From contig NZ_VUOS01000023.1 in assembly GCF_009829325.1 (NCBI RefSeq), forward strand, positions 62,001 through 126,000: 64,000 nucleotides of DNA, in the 5' to 3' direction. The position numbers and the translations under genes were made by a program. Below the pieces are notes generated by a model. The model saw only the letters and a list, made by a program, of their open reading frames with translations. It had not been told where the DNA came from and made no database searches. This document shows positions 8,581 through 16,535 of the stretch, in pieces; positions within the stretch are counted from its first letter, which is position 1, and each line of letters starts with the position of its first letter. This DNA is from Nocardia sp. CY41 (GTDB lineage Bacteria; Actinomycetota; Actinomycetes; Mycobacteriales; Mycobacteriaceae).

Positions 8581-9687
8581 GTGCGAAAGACCGCATCTTT
8601 CCTGCTCTCGGCGCTGACGGGCGTCTCGGCCCTGCTCTGCACAGCGACTACCCCCGCCATCGCCAACCCGAACGCCATCAATCCGATTCCCGTGCTCAAC
8701 GGCACGACCGGTTTACCGAATCTGCTCGGCCGCACCAAAGCGGTCTTCCAGGTGACCGGCATGGCCAGCCCGAACAACACCCAGACCTACAACGTCCTCG
8801 GCACCGATCTCGGCATCATGTGGGACAACGGGCACGGCGAAATGCTCACCGCGTTCGGCGACACCGCGGGCGTGGGATTCCCCAATCTGCTCGCGGGCAG
8901 CATGTGGGCTTGGCGCAGCAATATCCTCCTGCGCAGCCACACCACCGATCCGGCCGAGGGCATCTTCTTCGACAGTGTGGTGCGGGATGTGTTCGGCCAG
9001 GCGCGCGACTTGATTCCCAGCCCGAAAATCCCTTTCCTGGAGATCAGCCGCATCCCCACCGCCGGCATCTCGGTCGACGGCGTGCAGTTCATGAGCCTGA
9101 TGTCGGTGAAGACCTGGGACGACGTCGGGCAGTGGAGCACCAATTTCTCTGGGCTCGCCGTCTCCGGGGACAACGGCGAGACCTGGGCCGAACTGCCGGA
9201 AACCCGGCGGAACAACGAGGGCGGGAACGCCAACTTCCAGATGAACGCCTTCCTCTCCGACGGCGGGTACATCTACGAATACGGCACGCGGTCCGGGCGT
9301 AATCACACCGCCCACGTCGCCCGCGTGCGCGCGCCGGACATCGCGAACCTCGCCGAATACGAATACTGGGACGGCCACGCCTGGCGAAAGAACGACGTGA
9401 ATGCCGCCGCGCCGATCATGTTCGGCGTCGGTGAGTTGTCTGTGATGTACAACGCCTATCTCGGCCAATACATTTCGCTCACCACCGACCGATTCAATTC
9501 CGTGGTGATGCGGCGGGCTTCCTCGCCGGTGGGCCCGTGGAGCGAACCCGAAGTATTGATCGACACACGGGAATTGCCGAGCGCCTACGCACCCTCGATC
9601 TTCCCGTACCAGACCGGGCGTGACCTGTATTTCCTCACGACGGTGCACAGCCAGTACAACGTCCTGCTGATGCGCACCACGCTGTAG
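8581..9687 (+). CDS. Secreted DUF4185 protein (paralogue 1)
   Basis: A 368-aa exported protein. The GTG at 8581 opens a signal peptide (VRKTASFLLSALTG) with probable cleavage after AIA; GGAGG lies about 13 nt upstream, rather far. An upstream in-frame GTG at 8518 would add 21 residues without improving the signal. The mature part is the DUF4185 five-bladed beta-propeller-like domain, seen from LGTDLGIMWDNG, FGDTAG and GPWSEPEVLID. DUF4185 proteins are surface or secreted proteins of nocardiae and mycobacteria with unknown function, perhaps carbohydrate binding. A close paralogue lies at 15379-16464. Confidence 0.85.
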   Translation: MRKTASFLLSALTGVSALLCTATTPAIANPNAINPIPVLNGTTGLPNLLGRTKAVFQVTGMASPNNTQTYNVLGTDLGIMWDNGHGEMLTAFGDTAGVGFPNLLAGSMWAWRSNILLRSHTTDPAEGIFFDSVVRDVFGQARDLIPSPKIPFLEISRIPTAGISVDGVQFMSLMSVKTWDDVGQWSTNFSGLAVSGDNGETWAELPETRRNNEGGNANFQMNAFLSDGGYIYEYGTRSGRNHTAHVARVRAPDIANLAEYEYWDGHAWRKNDVNAAAPIMFGVGELSVMYNAYLGQYISLTTDRFNSVVMRRASSPVGPWSEPEVLIDTRELPSAYAPSIFPYQTGRDLYFLTTVHSQYNVLLMRTTL

Positions 9688-9713
9688 TCCGGAGCGGCGA
9701 TCCGACGCGACGC

Positions 9714-9733
9714 TTGACCTCAACAATGGTTGA
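9714..9733 (+). promoter_or_regulatory. Possible MerR/SoxR-like operator
   Basis: TTGACC followed by the dyad TCAAC-AATG-GTTGA. The arrangement resembles the -35 and operator of MerR-family promoters, but no -10 is found at the expected 19-20 bp spacing; instead the next gene starts almost at once. It may be the remains of a promoter whose original gene start was deleted. Confidence 0.35.
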
Positions 9734-9736
9734 TGT

Positions 9737-10693
9737 ATGAGGCTGCATCGCGTTGGATCGTTCACACGCCCATGGCGCACCGAGGAATCGGTGGCCACGT
9801 TGCATTGGATCCGCGCGTACAACCTGGCGCATCCGGAGGACCCGGTGCGCATCTTCGGCGTCGAACCACCGCGTGCCGAGCCGAGCGACTACGACGCGGT
9901 GCTCGACCATGTGCGCCAGGTGGCGCCCGACCGGCTCGGCGCGATCGAGGCGCACCTCGCCCCGATCCGTACCGCACACCAGGTCGACGAGCATGTCCAG
10001 CGGCACCAGGGCACCCACCCCGGCCGCCCGTTCGTCGAGCATGCCGAGGACGCCCTCGCGCTGCTGGCGGAGTTGCCGGACACGAGCGAGCGGACCACCG
10101 CGCTCGCCCAAGCCCGCCTGATCCTCGACTTCCACCGGGAGAGCGTCGCCAACCGAGGATTCGCCCGGGACGAACGGCCTGCCGCCGAAAGGGTGCTGGA
10201 ACGGCGACGCTCGACCGGCGCCAAGATCGTCTACTGGGACGGGCTCGCGCACACCAGCGGTCTGCCGATCGTGCTCGGCTCGGCCGAGTTCCGCGGTACC
10301 GGAAGTCATTTGCGCGCTGAGCTGGGCGACGGATACGCGTCCGTCGGCATCGGCTTCCGGCACGGCGATCTCGGTGCGGCCGTAGCGCCCGACCCGCAGC
10401 CGGACTTGGTCGATGCCGTACTGGGTGCGGTCGAGTTCCCGGCCTATTACGTCGACTTGCACGCCACGGCGCCGGAACCGGTCCGCGAATGGCTGACCGG
10501 CCCGGCGAAGCTGCGCACCATCAGCGGTGTCTACGACCCGGCGGCCGACGCCACGGCGCACATCCGGCTCTCCTCGCTCGTCGACGCGTTCGACGTGCTG
10601 ATCCACCTGCGCGAGACCACGCCGGTGCGCTGGCTCTCGCAGGTATCGGACCGACTCGGGCAACCCCCGGAGTACGGGACGCGCGATCAATAG
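9737..10693 (+). CDS. Erythromycin-esterase family protein, N-terminally truncated
   Basis: A 318-aa protein matching the erythromycin esterase/succinoglycan-synthesis family: TEESVATLHWIRAYN, FGVEPPR, the mid helix pair with HAEDALALL, and KIVYWDGLAHTSGLP. Full-length members are about 400 aa or more and start with a conserved block containing a catalytic histidine and glutamate; that block is missing, because the frame begins only 50 nt after the DUF4185 gene. The protein may be inactive, may have a new role, or the gene may be a pseudogene. No upstream frame carries the missing part. The start codon is uncertain. Confidence 0.6.
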   Translation: MRLHRVGSFTRPWRTEESVATLHWIRAYNLAHPEDPVRIFGVEPPRAEPSDYDAVLDHVRQVAPDRLGAIEAHLAPIRTAHQVDEHVQRHQGTHPGRPFVEHAEDALALLAELPDTSERTTALAQARLILDFHRESVANRGFARDERPAAERVLERRRSTGAKIVYWDGLAHTSGLPIVLGSAEFRGTGSHLRAELGDGYASVGIGFRHGDLGAAVAPDPQPDLVDAVLGAVEFPAYYVDLHATAPEPVREWLTGPAKLRTISGVYDPAADATAHIRLSSLVDAFDVLIHLRETTPVRWLSQVSDRLGQPPEYGTRDQ

Positions 10694-10702
10694 ACTCGAG
10701 AT

Positions 10703-11374
10703 ATGGATGCGGCCGACTGGGACGAGCGCTACGCGCAAACGGAATTGGTCTGGGGCGCACCGCCGAACAACACCGTGGTGGAGCACGTCTACGGGTTGGA
10801 ACGCCGTGCGCCCCTGCAGACCACGCCCGAGGGCGAGGCGCCGGAGTTCCCCCGCGCGCTCGACTTGGCGTGCGGGGAGGGCCGCAACGCCCTGTGGCTC
10901 GCCACGCACGGCTGGCAGGTGCACGCCGTCGACTACTCCCAGGTGGGCATCGACAAGGGCCGCACCGTGGCGTCGCGCCTGTCCCGCTCGGTCCGCAGTC
11001 GCATCACCTGGCAGTGCGCCGACGTCACGGACCTGGACGAGGCGGGTATCACCGGGCCGTTCGAACTCGTCTTGATGGTCTTTCTGCACCTGCCCGCGCA
11101 ACCGCGCCGCGCGCTGGTCCGCAAGGCGGCCGGCCTGCTCGCTCCGGAGGGCACCCTGCTCGTGCTCGGCCACGACACCACCAACATCACCGACGGCTGT
11201 GGCGGGCCGCAGGACCCGGCCATCCTCTTCACTCCCGACGACATCGTCGCCGACCTGGGCCCCCTGGCGGCGGCGAGCCAGGTGCGCGTGCGCCTCGCCG
11301 ACCGCGTCTACCGGCCCACCGAGACGGGCGACGCGATCGACGCCTTGGTCATCGCCACCCGCCCGGCCGAGTAG
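10703..11374 (+). CDS. Class I SAM-dependent methyltransferase
   Basis: A 223-aa Rossmann-fold methyltransferase. It begins WDERYAQTELVWG, as in TehB/thiopurine-type enzymes, and carries the SAM motif LDLACGEGRNALWLA near residue 52, the acidic end of strand 2 in VHAVDYS, and FELVLMVFLHLP as motif IV. The substrate is unknown; detoxification of small electrophiles or metalloids is typical of the subgroup. The ATG follows TAGACT (10691-10696) by 6 nt, so the transcript is likely leaderless. It ends 4 nt before the convergent hydrolase gene. Confidence 0.85.
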   Translation: MDAADWDERYAQTELVWGAPPNNTVVEHVYGLERRAPLQTTPEGEAPEFPRALDLACGEGRNALWLATHGWQVHAVDYSQVGIDKGRTVASRLSRSVRSRITWQCADVTDLDEAGITGPFELVLMVFLHLPAQPRRALVRKAAGLLAPEGTLLVLGHDTTNITDGCGGPQDPAILFTPDDIVADLGPLAAASQVRVRLADRVYRPTETGDAIDALVIATRPAE

Positions 11375-11378
11375 GGAG

Positions 11379-11978
11379 TCAGGACCAGCGCTCCAGCCAC
11401 GGGGTGACGGTCGCGGCGATCAGGTCGAACCCGGCTCGGAAGGCGTGCGGCTGTCCCGGGATGACGCGGACCTCCGCGGCGTCGGCGGGATCGGGAATGC
11501 CGAACGGGTCGTTGGCTCCGTTGACGACCACCACCTCGATGTCGCCGGGAGCGAGCAGTTCGTCCCGGCGCGAGTTCTCCGGCTTGCCCGGCGGATGCAG
11601 GGGGAACGAGAGCGCGAGCACACCACGGGCCCGTGCCGCGACCGCCGTACGGCAGGCCACCCGAGCCCCGTTGCTACGCCCACCCTGGATCAACGGAATG
11701 CGCTTGCGCCCCCGCAACCGAGCGACGACCTCCAGCCACGCCTCGTCCTGCTTGACCGCCGACCCCGGCGCACGCCGTCCCGCAACCCGATACGGCTGGA
11801 CCACCCGCGCGACCCCGCCCCCCAACCGCAGCGCGGCATCTCGCACCGCGAGCAGGTCCTTCGCCTCCACCCCACCACCCGCGCCATGCGTGAGCAGCAG
11901 AAGAAACGCCGGCCTACGCGGCTGTTCGAGCTCGACCTCAGCCGGCCCGGCACTCGTCTCGATCCGCATCGAAGTCAT
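11379..11978 (-). CDS. Alpha/beta hydrolase of the TEX30/KANL3-like family
   Basis: A 199-aa hydrolase: THGAGGG near residue 30, the nucleophile elbow as GGRSNGARVA near residue 100, the acid in NGANDPFG near residue 157 and the histidine in GQPHAF near residue 178. These four points match the dienelactone-hydrolase-like TEX30/KANL3 group, whose bacterial substrates are not known. An ATG at 11978 was chosen, with another in frame at 11969. It is convergent with the methyltransferase gene. Confidence 0.82.
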   Translation of the reverse strand: MTSMRIETSAGPAEVELEQPRRPAFLLLLTHGAGGGVEAKDLLAVRDAALRLGGGVARVVQPYRVAGRRAPGSAVKQDEAWLEVVARLRGRKRIPLIQGGRSNGARVACRTAVAARARGVLALSFPLHPPGKPENSRRDELLAPGDIEVVVVNGANDPFGIPDPADAAEVRVIPGQPHAFRAGFDLIAATVTPWLERWS

Positions 11979-12507
11979 TCTGCCGCGCCGGTTCCACAAC
12001 ACCGCGAGCCCGCGCCGCCGCTCCCAGCTATCGACCTGCCCTGACGCGCCGTCCGGACTACAGCCCTGGCCACCACACGCTGCGCTATGCCGTGCGGCGA
12101 ACCCGACGCCATGCCCCCCGGTCCGACTCGCCTTTCGCATGCAAGACGTGGTCGAAGTGCGCTGGGTGCGTCGAGCGAAGGAGACCGAGCATCCGCCGTT
12201 CGCGGCCCGGCTCGCGTCCGAGCGGCCGCCGCGTCCGCGACGAACGAGCAAGCGGCGGTCGCTCGAACGCGAGCCACCAGGGGGGCCGCGAACCCGCCGC
12301 GCGAAGGCGCGGCAAATCAAACACTGTAAAACTCGTCACATTGCCTGCTCAGCTCTTTGCGCAGTCATTACCGGCCGGTAATATGTTACATAAGTTACCC
12401 GCGAGTAGCATGCGGAAAACCGGCGACGACTACCCGGTGGAGCGAACAACGGGCGGGAACGGCAACCATACCGACCGCACCAACTCAACGGAGAGTGAGT
12501 ACTGACA
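11979..12507. other. Intergenic region with the fadE5 promoter
   Basis: About 530 bases. The left two thirds show only low-quality open frames. The right part becomes AT-richer and contains the operator at 12367-12382, a possible -10 TAGCAT at 12406-12411, and a leader of roughly 90 nt before fadE5. Confidence 0.5.
12367..12382. promoter_or_regulatory. TTAC-N6-GTAA operator upstream of fadE5
   Basis: ATTACCGGCCGGTAAT is a perfect 16-bp palindrome with the core TTAC-CGGCCG-GTAA. It sits just upstream of the likely fadE5 promoter. The same TTAC-N6-GTAA core occurs at 21239-21252 and 25707-25720, so it is probably bound by the TetR regulator encoded at 25076-25675. Confidence 0.65.
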
Positions 12508-14343
12508 ATGGGTCACTACAAGAGCAACGTCCGCGACCTGGAGTTCAACCTCTTCGAGGTTCTCGGCCTCGGGTCGATCCTGGACAGCGGCGCCTACGGC
12601 GATCTCGACACGGACACCGTGAAGGAGATGCTCAACGAGGTACGTCGCCTGGCCGAAGGTCCGCTCGGCGAGTCGTTCGCCGACGCCGACCGCAACCCGC
12701 CGGTCTTCGACCCCGAGAACCACACGGTCACGCTGCCCGAATCGTTCAAGAAGAGCTACCGCACCCTGCAGGACGGCGGCTGGGACAAGCTGGGCATCGC
12801 CGAGGAGCTCGGCGGCCTGCCGATCCCGCGCGCGGCCTACTGGGCCGTCGCCGAGCTGATCCTGGGCGCGCAGCCTGCCGCCTTCATGTACGCCGCAGGC
12901 CCCGGCTTCGCGAACATCTTCTACAACAACGCCACCGACGAGCAGAAGAAGTGGGCGCAGATCGCCGCCGAGCAGGGCTGGGGCGCCACCATGGTGCTCA
13001 CCGAGCCCGACGCCGGTTCCGACGTGGGCGCCGGCCGCACCAAGGCGATCAAGCAGGAAGACGGCACCTGGCACATCGAGGGCGTCAAGCGGTTCATCAC
13101 CTCCGCCGACTCCGACGACCTCTTCCCGAACATCATGCACCTGGTCCTGGCCCGCCCCGAGGGCGCGGGACCGGGCACCAAGGGCCTGTCGCTGTTCTTC
13201 GTGCCGAAGTTCCACTTCGACCACGAGACCGGTGAGCTGGGCGAGCGCAACGGCGTCTTCGTCACCAACGTCGAGCACAAGATGGGCCTGAAGGTCTCGG
13301 CCACCTGTGAGGTCACCTTCGGCGGCCACGGCATCCCGGCCAAGGGCTGGCTGGTCGGCGAGGTGCACAACGGCATCGCGCAGATGTTCGACGTCATCGA
13401 GCACGCCCGCATGATGGTGGGCACCAAGGCCATCGCGACCCTGTCGACCGGTTACCTGAACGCGCGGGACTACGCCAAGGAGCGGGTCCAGGGCGCCGAC
13501 CTGACCAAGATGACCGACAAGGCCGCGCCCCGCGTGACCATCACCCACCACCCGGACGTGCGCCGTTCGCTGGCCACCCAGAAGGCGTACGCCGAGGGCC
13601 TGCGGGCTGTGTACCTCTACACCGCCGCTCACCAGAACGCCGATGTGGCGCAGCTGGTCTCGGGCGCGGACGCGGACCTGGCCGCGCGGGTCAACGACCT
13701 GCTGCTGCCGATCGTCAAGGGTGTCGGCTCCGAGCGGGCCTACCAGTACCTGACCGAGTCGCTGCAGACCCTGGGCGGTTCCGGCTTCCTGCAGGACTAC
13801 CCGATCGAGCAGTACATCCGCGACGCGAAGATCGACTCGCTCTACGAGGGCACCACCGCCATCCAGGCGCAGGACTTCTTCTTCCGCAAGATCGCCCGCG
13901 ACCGCGGCGTCGCCCTGGCCCACGTGGCCGGGCAGGTGCAGAAGTTCATCGACGCGGAAGCAGGCAACGGTCGCCTGAAGGGCGAGCGCAAGCTGCTGGC
14001 CACGGCGCTGGAGGACGTGCAGGCCATGGCCGCCACGCTCACCGGCCACCTGATGGGCGCGCAGGAGCAGCCGAGCGAGCTGTACAAGGTCGGCCTGGGT
14101 TCGGTGCGCTTCCTGCTCTCGGTCGGGGACCTGCTCATCGGCTGGCAGCTGCTGCGCCAGGCCGAGGTCGCCATCGCGGCCCTCGACAACGGCGCGACCG
14201 GCGCCGACGAGGCGTTCTACAACGGCAAGATCGCGGTCGCGCAGTTCTTCGCCCGCAACATCCTGCCGGAGCTGACCGCCACCCGCGCGGTGCTGTCCAA
14301 CCTGGACAACGACATCATGGAGCTGGACGAAGCCGCGTTCTGA
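12508..14343 (+). CDS. fadE5: Acyl-CoA dehydrogenase FadE5
   Basis: A 611-aa acyl-CoA dehydrogenase, the same length as mycobacterial FadE5 (Rv0244c). It opens GHYKSNVRDLEFNLFEVLG, characteristic of this long-chain subgroup, has the mid-domain block MVLTEPDAGSDVG near residue 165, and a YEGTTAIQ motif whose glutamate is residue 447, the catalytic base position. It oxidises fatty acyl-CoA thioesters to enoyl-CoA with FAD, in the cytoplasm. GGAG lies 14 nt upstream, unusually far, but the start fits the family. In M. tuberculosis it neighbours fadA2; here 5.5 kb of other genes intervene. A strong terminator follows. Confidence 0.95.
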   Translation: MGHYKSNVRDLEFNLFEVLGLGSILDSGAYGDLDTDTVKEMLNEVRRLAEGPLGESFADADRNPPVFDPENHTVTLPESFKKSYRTLQDGGWDKLGIAEELGGLPIPRAAYWAVAELILGAQPAAFMYAAGPGFANIFYNNATDEQKKWAQIAAEQGWGATMVLTEPDAGSDVGAGRTKAIKQEDGTWHIEGVKRFITSADSDDLFPNIMHLVLARPEGAGPGTKGLSLFFVPKFHFDHETGELGERNGVFVTNVEHKMGLKVSATCEVTFGGHGIPAKGWLVGEVHNGIAQMFDVIEHARMMVGTKAIATLSTGYLNARDYAKERVQGADLTKMTDKAAPRVTITHHPDVRRSLATQKAYAEGLRAVYLYTAAHQNADVAQLVSGADADLAARVNDLLLPIVKGVGSERAYQYLTESLQTLGGSGFLQDYPIEQYIRDAKIDSLYEGTTAIQAQDFFFRKIARDRGVALAHVAGQVQKFIDAEAGNGRLKGERKLLATALEDVQAMAATLTGHLMGAQEQPSELYKVGLGSVRFLLSVGDLLIGWQLLRQAEVAIAALDNGATGADEAFYNGKIAVAQFFARNILPELTATRAVLSNLDNDIMELDEAAF

Positions 14344-14418
14344 CGCGCGCCCGCCCGTCTCGATGACGCGGTAGTCCGTCCGCGGATCGAGCGACGGCGA
14401 GGCAGCCGCAAACAGCAC

Positions 14419-14447
14419 AACGGCCCGGAGATCTTCTCCGGGCCGTT
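14419..14447 (+). terminator. Terminator after fadE5
   Basis: Perfect 13-bp arms (AACGGCCCGGAGA and its complement) around the loop TCT, followed by a T-containing stretch. Confidence 0.8.
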
Positions 14448-14567
14448 GTCGTCTACATTTGTCGTTTCGTGACGTTCGATCACCGCTCGACGCCGATCCT
14501 CTCCGGTAGATTGCGTGCTCCCGGGAGGCCACAGAAACCTTCCGCTTCACATAGTTCGACAAAGGAC

Positions 14568-15341
14568 ATGTCGGCAGAGGTGCCCGAGGTGACGCGCAAC
14601 GCAACTGGCATCGGCGCTTATCTGCGCGAACGACGCCTCGCCGCGGGGCTGACGGCCGCCCATCTCGCAGCCCGCGCCGGACTCACCGAGGCCGGGCTGG
14701 ACCAGCTCGAAACCGGGGCGGTAGCGCCGAATCACCCACTGCTGCAGCGTTTGTTCGACGCGCTCGAGGTGCCGATCTGGTACCGCAAGCACATCGTCGC
14801 ACTGACCCAGCCGAGCTTCTTCGCGGCGGCCTACGGACCCGGCCCCGACACGCCGACTCCGGACGATCGAGCCGACCTGCACAGCCTTCCCGACCCGTCC
14901 TGCTATCAACGGATGCCCACGCAGGATCTGGTGGAGGCCAATTCCGCCTACCAGCGCGTGTTCCCGGATGCGGTGGCCCGGGGGAACGTGCTGGAGTGGA
15001 TGTTCCTCGACGCGGCGGCGCGACGGGTGATGGTGGACTGGGCAGTGGAGGCGCATCTGCTCGTCGACGCCTTCCGCTTCCTGTCCCCCCTCGCCCCGCG
15101 CGAGCGCGTCGAGCAGATCGCCGAACGCTGCCGCCGCTCCCCTGATTGGGACCGCATGTGGACCACCGAAGTCCACGCCGCGGACATCCCGCGCCGCCGA
15201 TTGCAGGTGCGCGAGCTCGCCACGGGCCGGGTCCGCACGATGAGCATGCGGGTCTACAGCCCCGAACTCCCGGAACGCCCGTGGTGGCTTTTCCGGCTGG
15301 TGACGATCGGTCGAACGCCCGAGGCTCGGGCGCGGATGTAG
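14568..15341 (+). CDS. XRE-family regulator with MmyB-like ligand domain
   Basis: A 257-aa regulator: an N-terminal helix-turn-helix (IGAYLRERRLAAGLTAAHLA onward, to about residue 75) and a C-terminal MmyB-like sensory domain (LVEANSAYQRVFPD, NVLEWMFLDAAARRVMVDW), followed by helices to the end. Such proteins respond to small lipophilic ligands and often control adjacent dehydrogenase genes. The ATG at 14568 has AAAGGA almost adjacent; a GTG at 14586-14588 is an alternative. The 37-nt gap to the DUF4185 gene on the same strand allows co-transcription. Confidence 0.82.
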   Translation: MSAEVPEVTRNATGIGAYLRERRLAAGLTAAHLAARAGLTEAGLDQLETGAVAPNHPLLQRLFDALEVPIWYRKHIVALTQPSFFAAAYGPGPDTPTPDDRADLHSLPDPSCYQRMPTQDLVEANSAYQRVFPDAVARGNVLEWMFLDAAARRVMVDWAVEAHLLVDAFRFLSPLAPRERVEQIAERCRRSPDWDRMWTTEVHAADIPRRRLQVRELATGRVRTMSMRVYSPELPERPWWLFRLVTIGRTPEARARM

Positions 15342-15378
15342 GCGACAGCGCGACGGCGAGCGGGCAGAATGACCCAGC

Positions 15379-16464
15379 ATGAGCCGATCGCTGTCCGCCC
15401 TCGCCCGAACCGGCGCGCTCGCCGCGGTCCTCGCGGTGGCCGCGGCCGCGCCCGCCGGAGCCGATCCGAACAACGTCATCCCGATCCCGGCCCTCAACGG
15501 TATTCACGGCCTGCCCCAACTGCCCGGACCGACCGAAGCGGTGTTCCAGGTGACCGGCATGGACAGCCCGAACCGCACGCAGAGCGTCAACGTGCTCGGC
15601 ACCGACCTCGGCATCATGTGGGACGACGGCAACGGCCGGATGATCACCGCCTTCGGCGACAGCGCGGGCCTGGGCGTTCCCAATCTCCTCGCGGGCAGCA
15701 TCTGGGCGTGGACCAGCAACGTGCTGTTCCGCAGTTCCTCGCACAACCCGGCCGAGGGCATCCTTTTCGACGACGTGGTCCCGAATCCGTTACCCAGCCC
15801 CAAGATCCCGGGCATCGAGATCAGCCTGATCCCCACCGCGGGCATCGCGGTGGGCGGCGTGCAATACATGAGCCTGATGTCGGTCCGCGAATGGGGCGAC
15901 CACGGGAAGTGGAAGACCAACTTCTCCACCCTGGCCGCCTCCGGTGACGGCGGCACCACTTGGACGCAGCTCACCCACACCCGGCGCGCCAACGTCGACG
16001 GCCACGAGAACTTCCAGCAGAACGCCTTCCTGAAAGCGGGCGGCCACGTCTACCGCTACGGCACGCCCGCGGGCCGCAACAACCCCGGATTCGTCTCTCG
16101 GGCGAAGGAATCCGATATCGCGAATATCGACGCCTACGCGTACTGGGACGGCAAGGAGTGGAAGCCCACCGATGCCAAGGCCGCGGCTCCCGTCGTCGGC
16201 GGCGTCGCCGAACTCTCGGTGATGTGGAACGACTACCTCGGCCAGTACGTCATGCTGACCACGGACCCGGCCAACAGCGTCGTCTTGCGCACCGCGCCCG
16301 CGCCGGAAGGGCCGTGGAGCGAACCCCGCGTCCTGATCGACGCCCGCTCTCTCCCCACCGCGTACGCGCCCATGATCTACCCCTACCAGACCGGCCGCGA
16401 TCTCTATTTCCTGGTCACGCAGCACACTCAGTACAACGTGCTGCTGATGAGAACTCCGCTGTGA
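15379..16464 (+). CDS. Secreted DUF4185 protein (paralogue 2)
   Basis: A 361-aa exported protein with a signal peptide (LSALARTGALAAVLAVAAAAP, cleavage near AGA-DP) and a DUF4185 beta-propeller-like domain. It matches the protein at 8581-9687 along its whole length, sharing blocks such as VFQVTGM, LGTDLGIMWD, PNLLAGS, GPWSEP and YPYQTGRDLYFL. The two genes flank fadE5, 5.7 kb apart, which suggests an old duplication followed by insertion. A hairpin terminator follows. Function unknown; surface carbohydrate binding or hydrolysis is only a guess from the fold. Confidence 0.88.
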   Translation: MSRSLSALARTGALAAVLAVAAAAPAGADPNNVIPIPALNGIHGLPQLPGPTEAVFQVTGMDSPNRTQSVNVLGTDLGIMWDDGNGRMITAFGDSAGLGVPNLLAGSIWAWTSNVLFRSSSHNPAEGILFDDVVPNPLPSPKIPGIEISLIPTAGIAVGGVQYMSLMSVREWGDHGKWKTNFSTLAASGDGGTTWTQLTHTRRANVDGHENFQQNAFLKAGGHVYRYGTPAGRNNPGFVSRAKESDIANIDAYAYWDGKEWKPTDAKAAAPVVGGVAELSVMWNDYLGQYVMLTTDPANSVVLRTAPAPEGPWSEPRVLIDARSLPTAYAPMIYPYQTGRDLYFLVTQHTQYNVLLMRTPL

Positions 16465-16474
16465 GGCTGCGAGC

Positions 16475-16506
16475 GTCCGCCCGGTCCGGCGACTGACCGG
16501 GCGGAC
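16475..16506. terminator. Terminator between DUF4185 and VanW genes
   Basis: Arms GTCCGCCCGGTC and GACCGGGCGGAC with an 8-nt loop, between two convergent genes; it could serve both. Confidence 0.7.
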
Positions 16507-16535
16507 TCGCTCCCGGCGCGCGGGAGGTTACGCCC

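Noticed and set aside
12430..14604. 724-residue frame antisense to fadE5
   Set aside because: fadE5 is clear on the other strand; the antisense frame has no recognisable domain or start signal.
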